Assembly: GCA_900313905.1 (NCBI GenBank)
Contig: OMTG01000049.1
Coordinates: 1-35,524 of the forward strand
Origin: an uncultured Actinomycetes bacterium
Lineage (GTDB): Bacteria > Actinomycetota > Coriobacteriia > Coriobacteriales > Atopobiaceae
DNA: 35,524 nt
Direction: 5' to 3'
Shown: positions 1 through 9,105 of the stretch, in pieces
Layout: each line of letters starts with the position of its first letter
Numbering within the stretch: position 1 is the stretch's first letter
The notes under the pieces: model-generated
Told to the model about the DNA's origin: nothing
The model's database searches: none
What the model saw: only the letters and a program-made list of their open reading frames with translations
Program-made: the position numbers and the translations under genes

Positions 1-39
1 GGCACGTACCTGCGCAAATGGTGAAAATCAATCACCTAA

Positions 40-1287
40 CTCGTAGACCCACGTATCCAGATGATAATCGTGCCGTTCTGCTCGCTGCTCCTCGGCGTCA
101 TGACCGCCCACTTCATCGTCGGCCCGATTGGCTGGGCTATCGGCACCTGGATCGGCGACGTCGTGATGGCTGGCATCTCCGGCAGCTTCCGTGTCGTCTT
201 CGGCGCCATCTTCGGCGCAGTCTATGCTCCCCTTGTCATCACCGGCCTGCACCACATGACCAATGCTGTCGATCTCCAGCTCATCTCCCAGACCGGCGGC
301 ACCATGCTCTGGCCCATGATCGCCCTCTCCAACATCGCCCAGGGCTCCGCTGTCCTTGCCATGTGCGTCCTCCAGAAGAAGGATGAGGATGCCCAGCAGG
401 TCAACATCCCTGCCTGCCTCTCCTGCTACCTCGGCGTCACCGAGCCTGCCATCTTCGGCGTCAACCTCAAATATGTCTTCCCGTTCGTCTGCGGCATGAT
501 CGGCAGCTCCTGCGCCGCCATCGTCTGCACCGCCTTCTCCTGCACGGCCAACGCCATCGGCGTCGGCGGCCTCCCTGGCATCCTCTCCATGCAGCCCCAG
601 TCCATCCCGATGTACGCCGTCTGCATGGCTATCGCTGTCGTGATTCCCTTCGCCATCTGCCTCATCGTCGGCAAGCGCAAGGGCATCGACAAGGGTGTGG
701 GCGTCGAGGACATCACTCTCGACGGCTCTGATGTCGCTGCTGCCGCCACCATCTCCGCTGGCGTCTCCGGCTCTGCAGTCGGTGCCGCTGTCGCAGCTGC
801 CGTGAGCTCCGAGGCTGTCGAGAGCCTCGCCGACGACGGCGAGATCGACGCAGTGGCAAACGGCACCGTCATCCCGCTCTCTGAGGTCGAGGACCAGGTG
901 TTCGCCTCTGGCGCCATGGGCGAGGGCGTAGGCATCAACCCGACCGACGGCGAGGTCGTCGCCCCCTGCGATGCCGTCGTTACCGTCATGATGGAGGAGA
1001 CGGGCCATGCAGTCGGTCTTACCCTCAAGTGCGGCCTCGAGCTCCTGATCCACATCGGCATCGATACCGTCGAGATGAACGGCGACGGATTCGACTGCCA
1101 CGTCCGCAAGGGTGCCGTCGTCCATCGTGGCGACAAGCTCGTGAGCTTCGACCGCGAGAAGGTCGCAGCTGCTGGCCACAAGGATACGATCATGATGATC
1201 GTGACCGACAAGGGGCCTGCAGGAGACCTCACCCTCACCGAGTCCGGCGCGGTCGAAGCCGGCAAGACCCCGGTCATCAGGTACTAG
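40..1287 (+). CDS. treB: PTS trehalose-type permease, IIC (C-terminal part) plus IIA domain; 5' end missing or frameshifted
   Basis: This is the 3' part of a sugar phosphotransferase permease (IIBCA order) that imports and phosphorylates trehalose. Numbering from Met at 61, residues 1-205 are hydrophobic IIC segments with the trehalose/beta-glucoside signatures LHHMTNAVDLQLI and GVTEPAIFGVN. Residues ~265-408 are a glucose-type IIA domain with the paired histidines H316 (ETGHAVG) and H331 (LLIHIGIDTV), 15 residues apart as in EIIA-Glc; H331 would be the phosphorylated one. The same frame reads LVDPRIQ immediately before that Met, in keeping with IIC sequence, but has stops TAA at 37-39 and TGA at 22-24. 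The gene therefore does not start at 61; the window edge holds a frameshift, a sequence error or a decayed 5' end. The IIB domain is not in the window. Trehalose specificity is inferred from the motifs and from the phosphotrehalase gene that follows. Confidence 0.85.
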   Translation, partial: LVDPRIQMIIVPFCSLLLGVMTAHFIVGPIGWAIGTWIGDVVMAGISGSFRVVFGAIFGAVYAPLVITGLHHMTNAVDLQLISQTGGTMLWPMIALSNIAQGSAVLAMCVLQKKDEDAQQVNIPACLSCYLGVTEPAIFGVNLKYVFPFVCGMIGSSCAAIVCTAFSCTANAIGVGGLPGILSMQPQSIPMYAVCMAIAVVIPFAICLIVGKRKGIDKGVGVEDITLDGSDVAAAATISAGVSGSAVGAAVAAAVSSEAVESLADDGEIDAVANGTVIPLSEVEDQVFASGAMGEGVGINPTDGEVVAPCDAVVTVMMEETGHAVGLTLKCGLELLIHIGIDTVEMNGDGFDCHVRKGAVVHRGDKLVSFDREKVAAAGHKDTIMMIVTDKGPAGDLTLTESGAVEAGKTPVIRY

Positions 1288-1377
1288 CTCATCCAGGAGC
1301 ATCCAGGCTGGGGCCGCATGGCCCCAGCCTTCCATGGAAGAGGGCGGCAGCAGCTGCCCCACAGAGAAGGAGACATC

Positions 1378-3072
1378 ATGCAGGACCGCGCGGAGCAGCT
1401 GGGGGACAAGGTCGTCTACCAGATCTATGTGCGCAGCTTCAACGATTCCAACGGCGATGGCATCGGCGACCTCAAGGGCATCACCCAGCGCTTGGACTAT
1501 CTCAAGAGCCTTGGGGTTGACTACCTGTGGATCACGCCGTTCTTCACCTCCCCGCAGAACGACAATGGCTACGACGTCGCCAACTACCGTGAGGTCGAGC
1601 CCATGTTCGGCACGATGGAGGACTTCGACGAGCTTTCGCGCGAGGCCCGCGCACGCGGCATCGGCCTCATGCTCGATATGGTCTTCAACCACACCTCCAC
1701 GAGCCATGAGTGGTTCCAGAAGGCGCTGGCAGGAGATTCCAAGTACCTCGCCTACTACAAGTTCGCGGATGCGGCTCCTGACGCCACGGCAGAGAACCCC
1801 GGCGAGCCTCCCACGAACTGGATCTCCAAGTTCGGCGGCAACGCCTGGGAGTACGTGCCCTCCCTCAACAAGTGGTATCTGCATCTCTTCGACGTGAGCC
1901 AGGCAGACCTCAACTGGGACAACCCGGAAGTGCGCGCCGAGCTCGTCGACGTCATCAAGTTCTGGAAGGCCAAGGGCGTCTCCGGCTTCCGCTTCGACGT
2001 CGTGAACCTCATCTCGAAGCCTGAGGTGCTCGAGAACGACTATGAGGGAGACGGCCGCAGGTTCTACACCGATGGCCCGCATATCCACGAGTACCTGCAG
2101 GAGCTGGTCCGCGAGGGCGGCATTGACGGGATGGTGACGGTGGGGGAGATGAGCTCTACCTCCATCGACAATTGCATCCGCTACTCGGCGCCGCGCTACC
2201 ACGAGCTCTCCCAGACCTTCTCGTTCCATCACCTGAAGGTGGACTATCTCAATGGCAACAAGTGGGCGCTCCAGGAGCCTGACATCAAGGCCCTGCGCAA
2301 TCTCCTGCGTGACTGGCAGGAGCAGATGACGGCAGGTGGCGGCTGGAATGCGCTCTTCTGGTCCAACCACGACCAGCCGCGCCCCAACTCGCGCTTCGGC
2401 GACTGCTCGACGGAAGAATGCTGGCGCCGCTCGAGCGAGCTGCTCCCTACCTGCACGCACCTCATGCGCGGCACGCCCTACATCTACCAGGGCGAGGAGC
2501 TGGGGATGACAAACCCCGACTTCACCTCGATCGACCAGTACCGCGACGTCGAGTCCCTCAACTACTACAAGATCCTGCAGGACGAGGGCAAGACGCCTGA
2601 GGAGGCCTTCCACATCGTGTGCGAGCGTTCCCGCGACGACGGCCGCACGCCCGTCCAGTGGGATGGGACGCTGAATGCCGGCTTCACGACGGGCACGCCC
2701 TGGATCGGCATCCCTCAGAACCATGTGACCATCAATGCGAAGGCTGAGGTCGCCGACCCCGATTCGGTCTGGGCCTACTTCCACCATCTCATCTGTCTGC
2801 GCAAGGCGACGCCGGTGGTGCAGAAGGGTGGCGTCCATTTCCTCGATGCGATCTCCGACAAGGTCATCGCCTACGAGCGCACGGTCGAAGATGCAGCAAA
2901 AGGACCTTCGAGGCTCGTGGTCCTCTGCAACTTCTCCGGTGAAAGCCAGGCAGCTCTTACTGAAGAGACGGTTGCAGGCGGAAGCGCGTTCGTCTCGAAC
3001 TGCGATGACTTCAAGTTCGAGGATGGCAAGCTCGTGCTTGGCCCTTGGGCAGCTGTGGCGCTTGCCTGGTAA
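1378..3072 (+). CDS. treC: alpha,alpha-phosphotrehalase (trehalose-6-phosphate hydrolase), GH13
   Basis: Cytoplasmic GH13 hydrolase of 564 residues that would split trehalose 6-phosphate into glucose and glucose 6-phosphate, the step after PTS import. The N-terminus VVYQIYVRSFNDSNGDGIGD is typical of the oligo-1,6-glucosidase/TreC subgroup. All four GH13 regions are visible: DMVFNH (D100-H105), GFRFDVVN with nucleophile D207, VGEMSS with acid/base E257, and NHDQPR with H331-D332. The start at 1378 is preferred to the in-frame ATG at 1318 because it follows the ribosome site GAGAAGGAG and gives the family N-terminus. It lies 90 bases after the PTS gene, so both are probably co-transcribed. Oligo-1,6-glucosidase or dextran glucosidase are the alternatives; the PTS context favours TreC. 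Confidence 0.88.
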   Translation: MQDRAEQLGDKVVYQIYVRSFNDSNGDGIGDLKGITQRLDYLKSLGVDYLWITPFFTSPQNDNGYDVANYREVEPMFGTMEDFDELSREARARGIGLMLDMVFNHTSTSHEWFQKALAGDSKYLAYYKFADAAPDATAENPGEPPTNWISKFGGNAWEYVPSLNKWYLHLFDVSQADLNWDNPEVRAELVDVIKFWKAKGVSGFRFDVVNLISKPEVLENDYEGDGRRFYTDGPHIHEYLQELVREGGIDGMVTVGEMSSTSIDNCIRYSAPRYHELSQTFSFHHLKVDYLNGNKWALQEPDIKALRNLLRDWQEQMTAGGGWNALFWSNHDQPRPNSRFGDCSTEECWRRSSELLPTCTHLMRGTPYIYQGEELGMTNPDFTSIDQYRDVESLNYYKILQDEGKTPEEAFHIVCERSRDDGRTPVQWDGTLNAGFTTGTPWIGIPQNHVTINAKAEVADPDSVWAYFHHLICLRKATPVVQKGGVHFLDAISDKVIAYERTVEDAAKGPSRLVVLCNFSGESQAALTEETVAGGSAFVSNCDDFKFEDGKLVLGPWAAVALAW

Positions 3073-3096
3073 GCTCTTCCAATACGCATGAAATGG

Positions 3097-3138
3097 CAGG
3101 CTCCCCTGGTCCGATTGCGGGCCAGGGGAGCCTTCTGC
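3097..3138 (+). terminator. hairpin between convergent treC and aminotransferase genes
   Basis: An 11-bp perfect stem, GGCTCCCCTGG (3099-3109) with CCAGGGGAGCC (3122-3132), and a 12-base loop sits between the stops of two convergent genes. It is followed by only a short T-rich stretch on the plus strand, so it may end both transcripts. Confidence 0.7.
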
Positions 3139-3158
3139 CTCAGAAGCGATTCTCTTGC

Positions 3159-4340
3159 CTATCTCCTGGGAGGGATCTCCTCGCGCAGATGCTTCAGGTT
3201 CTCGAGGGCTTGGAGCAGGGTCTCATCCTTCTTCGCGAAATGGAAGCGGATCAGATTGTTCACCGGCTCGCGGAAGAAGGAGGAGCCGGGGACAGCGCCG
3301 ACCTTCACCTTGGCGGCAAGGTCCTCGCAGAAGGCGAGATCGGATTCGTAGCCGAACTCCGAAATGTCGGCCAGCACATAGTAGGCACCTTCCGGGCGCG
3401 TATGGGGGATGCCGAGGGATTCGAGCCCATCGCAGAAGAGGTCGCGCTTGTGCGTGTAGAGCGCAAGCAGATCATCGTAGTAGCTCTGGGGGAACCTGAG
3501 CGCGGTGGCTGCAGCCTCCTGGAGGGGAGCGGCCGCGCCGACGGTCAGGAAGTCATGGACCTTGCGGATGCGGTCCGTGATCTCCGGCGCAGCGATCGTG
3601 TAGCCGAGGCGCCAGCCCGTGATCGAGTAGGTCTTGGAGAGCGAGCTGCAGCTGATCGTGCGCTCTGCCATGCCCGGCAGCGATGCAAGATAGACATGGC
3701 GGTTCGGCGCATAGACGATGTGCTCGTAGACCTCGTCGGTGATCGCGTAGGCATCGTATCTCTGGAGGATGCTGGCGATGAAGGAGAGCTCCTCTTCCGT
3801 GAAGACCTTGCCGCAGGGGTTCGAGGGGTTGCAAAGCACGAGGGCCTTGGCATGCTGGTCGCGGAAGGCGGCCTCGAAGGCTTCGCGGTCGAAATCGAAG
3901 GTCGGCGGCACCAGCGGGATGTAGATGGGCTCGGCGCCGGAGAGGATCGTGTCTGCTCCGTAGTTCTCGTAGAAGGGGCTGAAGATGCAGACCTTGTCGC
4001 CGGGATTCGTGACGCACATCATCGCTGCCATCATGGCCTCGGTCGAGCCGCAGGTGACGACGATGTTCTTGTCGGGATCGATGTCCATCCCCATGAAATG
4101 GCTCTGCTTCTCGGCAAGCGCATCGCGCATCGCCTGGGAGCCCCAGGTGATCGAGTACTGGTGGTTGAGCGGCTTCGGGTCGCGTGCCTTCTCCTCGAGG
4201 GATGCCAGAAGCTCTTGGGGAGGATCGAAGTCGGGGAAGCCCTGGGACAGGTTCACAGCTCCGTACTTGTTCGATATCCTTGTCATCCGCCGTATCACGG
4301 AATCCGTGAATGAAGCGGTCCTGTTTGATAATGGCTGCAT
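3159..4340 (-). CDS. PLP-dependent aminotransferase, class I/II (fold type I)
   Basis: A 393-residue cytosolic aminotransferase of the AspC/methionine-kynurenine type. It has NLSQGFPDFDPP near the N-terminus, the NPSNPCG segment (N171-G177) that contacts the cofactor ring, TDEVYEHIVY with D202 and Y205, and the PLP lysine K236 in SSLSKTYSITGWRLGY. A C-terminal arginine in NLIRFHF would bind the substrate alpha-carboxylate. Length and motifs are complete. It converges on treC and diverges from the ThrE-type exporter gene. The amino acid substrate cannot be told from sequence; aspartate, methionine or aromatic amino acids are all possible. Confidence 0.88.
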   Translation of the reverse strand: MQPLSNRTASFTDSVIRRMTRISNKYGAVNLSQGFPDFDPPQELLASLEEKARDPKPLNHQYSITWGSQAMRDALAEKQSHFMGMDIDPDKNIVVTCGSTEAMMAAMMCVTNPGDKVCIFSPFYENYGADTILSGAEPIYIPLVPPTFDFDREAFEAAFRDQHAKALVLCNPSNPCGKVFTEEELSFIASILQRYDAYAITDEVYEHIVYAPNRHVYLASLPGMAERTISCSSLSKTYSITGWRLGYTIAAPEITDRIRKVHDFLTVGAAAPLQEAAATALRFPQSYYDDLLALYTHKRDLFCDGLESLGIPHTRPEGAYYVLADISEFGYESDLAFCEDLAAKVKVGAVPGSSFFREPVNNLIRFHFAKKDETLLQALENLKHLREEIPPRR

Positions 4341-4551
4341 GGCTCATGCCTCGCTGATCTCATCTGCTTCGCGTACGGGTCCAGAGTCTACGCCTCCGAT
4401 GTTGCAGATGCGTCTCGAAGGCTCCTGGCCACACTTGTGCAAAGAGCGGAGATGCAGGCGTGCGCATGGAATGATGCTAGACTTTGCGCTGAAGGCCTGT
4501 GTGTCCATGGCATCCGCCGTGGCTTCCCCATCGGGCCAGGAAGGATGAAAG

Positions 4552-5931
4552 ATGCAGGATATCCCCAGCACCGAAGAGGAATGGGACGAGCTCGCCGAGG
4601 TGGTCTCGGCCAGCGGGGGCAATCATCCACATCACATGGCGATGGACTGGCATGAGAACATCCAGGACGGCGGCCTCAAGGCGAAGGACGCCACGCTCGA
4701 GGACAAGTGCGCCATCATCGCCCGCATCGGGATCCTGACGCTGTCGGCGGGGGCAGGTGGCTGGCGGGTCCGCGAAACCATGAACCGGATTGCCCGCAAG
4801 CTCGGCGTCGTCTGCTCGGCCGAGATGGGGCTGCTCACGATCAGCCTCACCTGCGTCGACGGGACCGACCGCGAGACGCTGGTCGTGACCCTGCCCAAGA
4901 CGGGCATCAATACGCCGCGCCTCTGGCGTATGGAGACCTTCCTGAAGGATCTCGAGGCCTGCTGCGCCGATCTGACGGTACGCGAATGCCATCGCCTGAT
5001 GGACCAGATCGAGCGCGACACCAGCAAGGGCTACAAGCCCTGGCAATATGGCCTTGCCTCGGGTTTTGCCTGCTGCGCCTTCACCTTCCTTCTGGGAGGC
5101 GGTCCCATCGAGATGGGGTGCGCGCTGGTCGGTGCGGGGCTCGGCCACTTCGTGAACAAGCTCATCGGCGCGAAGAGGATCAACACCTTCGCCTGCATCA
5201 GCGTGGCTGTCGCGACGGCCTGCGTGAGCTACCTTCTGGCGCTCACGCTCCTGGGCTTCATCATCCCTGGGGCAGGGACGCACATCGCAGGCTATATCGG
5301 CGCCATGCTTTTCGTGATTCCTGGATTCCCGCTCATAACGAGCGGGCTCGATATCGCACAGATGGACTTCAAGAGCGGCCTCGAGCGCATGGCCTATGCG
5401 CTCTCGATCATCCTGGTGGCGACGCTCACAGGCTGGCTTGTCGCGACGCTCGTGCACCTGCAGCCGACTGAATTCGACCCGCAGGGCCTGAGCCCCGAGA
5501 TGCTCTTCCTGCTCCGCCTCATCACGAGCTTCGTCGGTGTCTACGGCTTCTCGATCATGTATACGAGCCCGATGAAGATGGCGGCGACAGCCGGCCTCAT
5601 CGGCGCTGTCGCCAACACCTTGCGCCTCACGCTCGTGGACGCGAGCGTGGCGCCCGAGGCGGCGGCCTTCGCCGGTGCCCTTGCGGCGGGGCTTCTGGCC
5701 TCGGCAGTGCGCAGGAAGCTCACCTTCCCGCGCCTCTCGCTCACCGTCCCCTCCATCGTGATCATGGTCCCCGGCCTCTACATGTACCGGGCCATGTTCT
5801 ACATGGCGACAAACGATGCGATGAACTCGGTCTCCTGGCTCTTCCGTGCCGCGATGATCGTGATCGGCCTGCCGATAGGCCTTGCGGTCGCCCGCATCCT
5901 CACGGATCGGCACTTCCGCTACATCAGCTAG
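4552..5931 (+). CDS. threonine/serine exporter (ThrE) family membrane protein
   Basis: A 459-residue inner membrane protein of the ThrE family, with both parts of the family fused in one chain. The N-terminal part (about residues 50-290) has the cytosolic segment seen in ThrE (ILTLSAGAGGWRVRETMNRI, then TLPKTGINTPRLWRM) followed by a run of transmembrane helices including IPGFPLITSGLDIAQ. The C-terminal part (about 310-455) is a second helical block with VTVPSIVIMVPGLYMYRAM, typical of the ThrE_2 half. Around ten membrane helices can be seen. Such proteins export threonine and serine in corynebacteria; the substrate here is an inference. ATG 4552 follows AGGAAGG with good spacing. The first ~45 residues are acidic and poorly conserved in appearance. 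Confidence 0.88.
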   Translation: MQDIPSTEEEWDELAEVVSASGGNHPHHMAMDWHENIQDGGLKAKDATLEDKCAIIARIGILTLSAGAGGWRVRETMNRIARKLGVVCSAEMGLLTISLTCVDGTDRETLVVTLPKTGINTPRLWRMETFLKDLEACCADLTVRECHRLMDQIERDTSKGYKPWQYGLASGFACCAFTFLLGGGPIEMGCALVGAGLGHFVNKLIGAKRINTFACISVAVATACVSYLLALTLLGFIIPGAGTHIAGYIGAMLFVIPGFPLITSGLDIAQMDFKSGLERMAYALSIILVATLTGWLVATLVHLQPTEFDPQGLSPEMLFLLRLITSFVGVYGFSIMYTSPMKMAATAGLIGAVANTLRLTLVDASVAPEAAAFAGALAAGLLASAVRRKLTFPRLSLTVPSIVIMVPGLYMYRAMFYMATNDAMNSVSWLFRAAMIVIGLPIGLAVARILTDRHFRYIS

Positions 5932-6030
5932 CCCACACGAAGGCCCCTGCCTGTCCGATATCCCGGGCCGTGCTACGCTGTTCCTTCCTGCATGGGTATA
6001 GGCGACAGGCACATGGGACAAGGAGATGGG

Positions 6031-6930
6031 ATGGCGCGCAGGCAATGCGCCCTCGTGCTCGAGGGCGGAGGATTCAGGGGAGCGTTCACGGCAGGCGTCC
6101 TCGATGTCCTGCTCGAGCAGGGCATCCATACTGACAGCTTCGCCAGCGTGTGGGGCGTCTCGGCAGGGGCGCTCAATGCGGTGAGCTACCGCTCCCGCCA
6201 GATTGGCCGCACGATTCGCATCATGCTCGCCTATCGCGACGATCCCCGGCTCATGTCGGTTCGGTCATGGGCGACGACCGGAAACCTCGCCGGCGCCGAG
6301 TTCATGTACGACGAGGTGCAGCATGTGCTCGACCCCTGCGATTTCGAGACGTTCGACCGCGATGGGACGCCCATGTTCTTCGTGGCCTCCGATGTCGTGT
6401 TCGGGACCCCTGCCTATCTGCCGGTCTCGGGCGGGAAGGAGGATGTGCGCAAGGCTCAGGCCTCGGCCTCGATGCCGGCGGTCTCCCACATGGTGGAGAT
6501 CGAGGGGCACCGCTATCTCGATGGCGGGACATGCGACTCCATCCCCTTTGCCGCGGCAATGAAGCTCCCTGGTGCCCGTCCGGTGCCAGATGCGCCTGTG
6601 GCCACACGCGCCCTCGTCGTCCTCACGCAGGATGCGAGCTATGTGAAGATGGGCGCCCCCGAACGTGCAGTCATCCGCACCCATCGCTATGATGCCTATC
6701 CCTACTACATCGAGGCCCTGAGGACGAGGGCCGAGCGCTACAACGCCCAGAGATCTGAGCTTGCAGGGCTCGAGAAGGAAGGGAAGTGCCTCGTGATCCT
6801 TCCGCCCAGGCCGGTCGATGTCTCCGCCGCCGAGCATGATGGGGAGCGGATCCTTTCGCTCTATCTCGAGGGAAGGCAGGCAGCGGCATCGAGGATCGGA
6901 GAGATCCGCTCCTTCATCGGGATGTCCTGA
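6031..6930 (+). CDS. patatin-like phospholipase family protein (paralog 1)
   Basis: A 299-residue cytosolic patatin-type serine lipase or acyl hydrolase. It shows the oxyanion loop GGGFRG (12-17), the nucleophile elbow GVSAG with S44, and DGG with D164, so the Ser-Asp dyad is intact. There is no signal peptide or membrane helix. The start at 6031 is preferred to upstream in-frame ATGs at 5992 and 6013 because AAGGAG lies seven bases before it. The C-terminal third (HRYDAYPYYIEAL, GKCLVILPPRPVDV) resembles the extension found in the YjjU-like subgroup. The next gene is a clear paralog in the same order of motifs, so the pair arose by tandem duplication. Substrate unknown. Confidence 0.88.
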   Translation: MARRQCALVLEGGGFRGAFTAGVLDVLLEQGIHTDSFASVWGVSAGALNAVSYRSRQIGRTIRIMLAYRDDPRLMSVRSWATTGNLAGAEFMYDEVQHVLDPCDFETFDRDGTPMFFVASDVVFGTPAYLPVSGGKEDVRKAQASASMPAVSHMVEIEGHRYLDGGTCDSIPFAAAMKLPGARPVPDAPVATRALVVLTQDASYVKMGAPERAVIRTHRYDAYPYYIEALRTRAERYNAQRSELAGLEKEGKCLVILPPRPVDVSAAEHDGERILSLYLEGRQAAASRIGEIRSFIGMS

Positions 6931-6997
6931 GAAGGCATTGGAGCGAGCGTCCGGGTATAAGGCCCACGATACAGAAAATCTGGAGCAAGGAGGACTC

Positions 6998-7921
6998 ATG
7001 GCGGAGAAGGCCACGGCATTGGTGCTCGAAGGCGGCGGCTATCGCTGCATGTTCTCTGCAGGCGTCGTGGATGTCCTGATGGAGCAGGGCATCTACGGAT
7101 TCGATTCGGTCTGGGGCGTCTCTGCGGGAGCGATGACAGCAGCATCCTACAAGAGCCGCCAGATTGGTCGCACGATGCGCATCATGCTCGCCTACCGCGA
7201 CGACCCGCGCTGCATGTCGCTCTGGTCATGGGCGACGACCGGCAACATCGCGAGCGAGGACTTCCTCTACGACAAGGTCCAGCGCGAGCTCGACCCGAGC
7301 GACAACGGGACCTTCAATGCAAACCCGCTCCGCATGTTCTGCGTGGCATCGGATGTCACCTTCGGCACTCCGGCCTATCTCGAGGTCAGGCGGATGATGG
7401 ACGATGTGGAGAAGGTCCGGGCATCCTCGTCGCTGCCGCTCTTCTCGAATACCGTCGAGGTGGAAGGGCATAGGCTGCTCGATGGCGGGACATGCGATTC
7501 CATCCCCTTCGAGGCGGCGATGGGGGAGAAGGAGCTCCCAGAGATCGAAGGCTACGAGCCGGCGGGCAAGGCGCTCGTGGTCCTGACCCGCGACCGGAGC
7601 TACGTGAAGGACCTCGGCACCGAAGGCATGGTGCTCCGCTCCCACCGCTACGATGGCTATCCCTATTTCACCGAGGCTCTGGAGCATCGCCGCTTCATGT
7701 ACAACGGGGAGCGCGAGAAGCTCTGGGGCTACGAGAAGGAAGGGAAGTGCCTTGTCCTGGCCCCGCCCCGTCCGGTCGAGGTCGGCGTCAACGAATCCGA
7801 TGGCGGCAAGCTCCTCGATCTCTATCTCCAGGGGCGCCAGGAGGCGACCGAGCACCTCGACGAGATTCGCTCCTTCGTGCCCGAAGCGACCTGGGCGCCG
7901 GAGCATCCGAGCCTCTATTGA
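6998..7921 (+). CDS. patatin-like phospholipase family protein (paralog 2)
   Basis: A 307-residue paralog of the preceding gene, sharing long blocks such as SRQIGRT, RIMLAYRDDPR and SWATTGN. It keeps GVSAG (S42) and DGG (D162). The oxyanion loop reads GGGYRC, with Cys17 where patatins have glycine, so its catalytic competence may differ from that of paralog 1. The start at 6998 has a strong ribosome site (AAGGAGG, 6988-6994); a longer reading frame back to 6818 overlaps the first paralog and is not needed. Probably co-transcribed with paralog 1 across a 67-base gap. No secretion signal. Substrate unknown. Confidence 0.88.
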   Translation: MAEKATALVLEGGGYRCMFSAGVVDVLMEQGIYGFDSVWGVSAGAMTAASYKSRQIGRTMRIMLAYRDDPRCMSLWSWATTGNIASEDFLYDKVQRELDPSDNGTFNANPLRMFCVASDVTFGTPAYLEVRRMMDDVEKVRASSSLPLFSNTVEVEGHRLLDGGTCDSIPFEAAMGEKELPEIEGYEPAGKALVVLTRDRSYVKDLGTEGMVLRSHRYDGYPYFTEALEHRRFMYNGEREKLWGYEKEGKCLVLAPPRPVEVGVNESDGGKLLDLYLQGRQEATEHLDEIRSFVPEATWAPEHPSLY

Positions 7922-7979
7922 GCGTCAGAAGGCAGCGCGGATTCTCTGTTGTGAATGAGCTGTGAGGGCAAAAGAATCT

Positions 7980-8008
7980 TTGCAGGTCAGGTGTGCGCGT
8001 TGTATACT
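7980..8008 (+). promoter_or_regulatory. sigma-70-type promoter of rplM-rpsI
   Basis: TTGCAG (7980-7985) and TATACT (8003-8008) are separated by exactly 17 bases and lie about 70 bases before the rplM start, a good housekeeping promoter for a ribosomal protein operon. Confidence 0.7.
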
Positions 8009-8078
8009 TTTAAGGCTTTCCACTGAGCCCCGTAATCTCATAGGAAAAGCGTTACGTATCAGTACATGGAGGAGTCAA

Positions 8079-8519
8079 GTGAAGAAGTCGACTCATTACG
8101 CCAAGGCCGGCGAAGTTGAGCGCAAGTGGGTGCTCATCGACGCTGACGGTGCGACCCTTGGCCGTCTTGCCACCACGGCAGCAAACGTGCTCCGCGGCAA
8201 GAACAAGCCTCAGTACACCCCGAATGTAGACACGGGTGACTTCGTTGTCATCATCAATGCTGATAAGGTCCAGCTTACCGGCAACAAGGCTGACAAGAAG
8301 TCCTACTGGCGCTACTCCGGCTGGCTGGGTGGCCTCAAGACCGAGAGCTTCAAGGAGGCCATGGCGAAGCACCCCGAGCGTGTCATCGAGCACGCTGTCC
8401 AGGGCATGCTCCCCAAGAACACCCTTGGCCGCCAGCAGGCACGCAAGCTCAAGGTCTACGCTGGTCCTGAGCACCCGCACACCGCTCAGAACCCCGTCAA
8501 GATCGATTGGAGGGCATAA
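8079..8519 (+). CDS. rplM: 50S ribosomal protein L13
   Basis: A 146-residue L13, assembled early on 23S rRNA in the large subunit. Signatures include the N-terminal [35 protein letters not shown], and the C-terminal [11 protein letters not shown] and [11 protein letters not shown]. The start is GTG 8079, just after the ribosome site GGAGGAG (8068-8074); a longer ATG-initiated frame from 7962 would overlap the promoter and add sequence not found in L13. It is followed after three bases by rpsI, the conserved L13-S9 operon. Confidence 0.97.
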   Translation: MKKSTHYAKAGEVERKWVLIDADGATLGRLATTAANVLRGKNKPQYTPNVDTGDFVVIINADKVQLTGNKADKKSYWRYSGWLGGLKTESFKEAMAKHPERVIEHAVQGMLPKNTLGRQQARKLKVYAGPEHPHTAQNPVKIDWRA

Positions 8520-8522
8520 CCG

Positions 8523-8918
8523 ATGGCAGACAACACCGCTGTTTACTATGGTACCGGCCGCCGCAAGGAGGCAACCGCACGCGTCCGTCTCGTTCCCGGC
8601 ACCGGCAAGGTTACCGTCAACGGCCGTGACGCACTGAACTACTTCGGTCGTCAGCAGCTCGTCGACAACGCACTCGCACCGTTCCGCGTGACGGACACCG
8701 AGGGCCACTTCGACGTGATCGCCCTCTGCGATGGTGGCGGCATCAACGGCCAGTCCGGCGCTCTCCGTCTCGGCATTGCCCGCGCACTGCTCGAGGCTGG
8801 CGAGTATCGCGCTGACCTCAAGAAGGCAGGCTACCTCACCCGCGACGCACGCGCCGTCGAGCGCAAGAAGTACGGCCTGAAGAAGGCTCGCAAGCGCCCG
8901 CAGTTCTCCAAGCGCTAA
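8523..8918 (+). CDS. rpsI: 30S ribosomal protein S9
   Basis: A 131-residue S9 protein of the small subunit. It has the typical [19 protein letters not shown] start and the basic C-terminal tail [19 protein letters not shown], whose last Arg reaches the P-site tRNA in known ribosomes. It is the second gene of the rplM operon and is followed by a strong terminator. Confidence 0.97.
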   Translation: MADNTAVYYGTGRRKEATARVRLVPGTGKVTVNGRDALNYFGRQQLVDNALAPFRVTDTEGHFDVIALCDGGGINGQSGALRLGIARALLEAGEYRADLKKAGYLTRDARAVERKKYGLKKARKRPQFSKR

Positions 8919-8944
8919 GCTTCGCTTCGGACTTGCTCCTTTGC

Positions 8945-8978
8945 AGAACCCGTCTCATTGCGAGGCGGGTTCTTTTTT
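8945..8978 (+). terminator. Rho-independent terminator of rplM-rpsI
   Basis: A 12-bp stem (8945-8956 with 8962-8973, one G-T pair) closes a five-base loop and runs into six Ts. It lies 26 bases after the rpsI stop. Confidence 0.92.
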
Positions 8979-9105
8979 ATGGTGCTGGTGTCCCTGCGGA
9001 GGCTGCCTGCAGGCCTATCTTGTGGAGAGGACCGGACTTGGGGGATACTCCTTCCCAAGAGAGCGACAGATCCCATGGGTCTGCGGCAGGAAAAAGGAAG
9101 CCTTC

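Noticed and set aside
28-2838. A 936-codon open frame on the minus strand opposite the trehalose genes
   Set aside because: It spans two well-recognised plus-strand genes and their gap, and its translation is low-complexity (Asp/Gly/Ala/Val/Leu-rich) with no motif. High G/C at third positions opens such frames by default.
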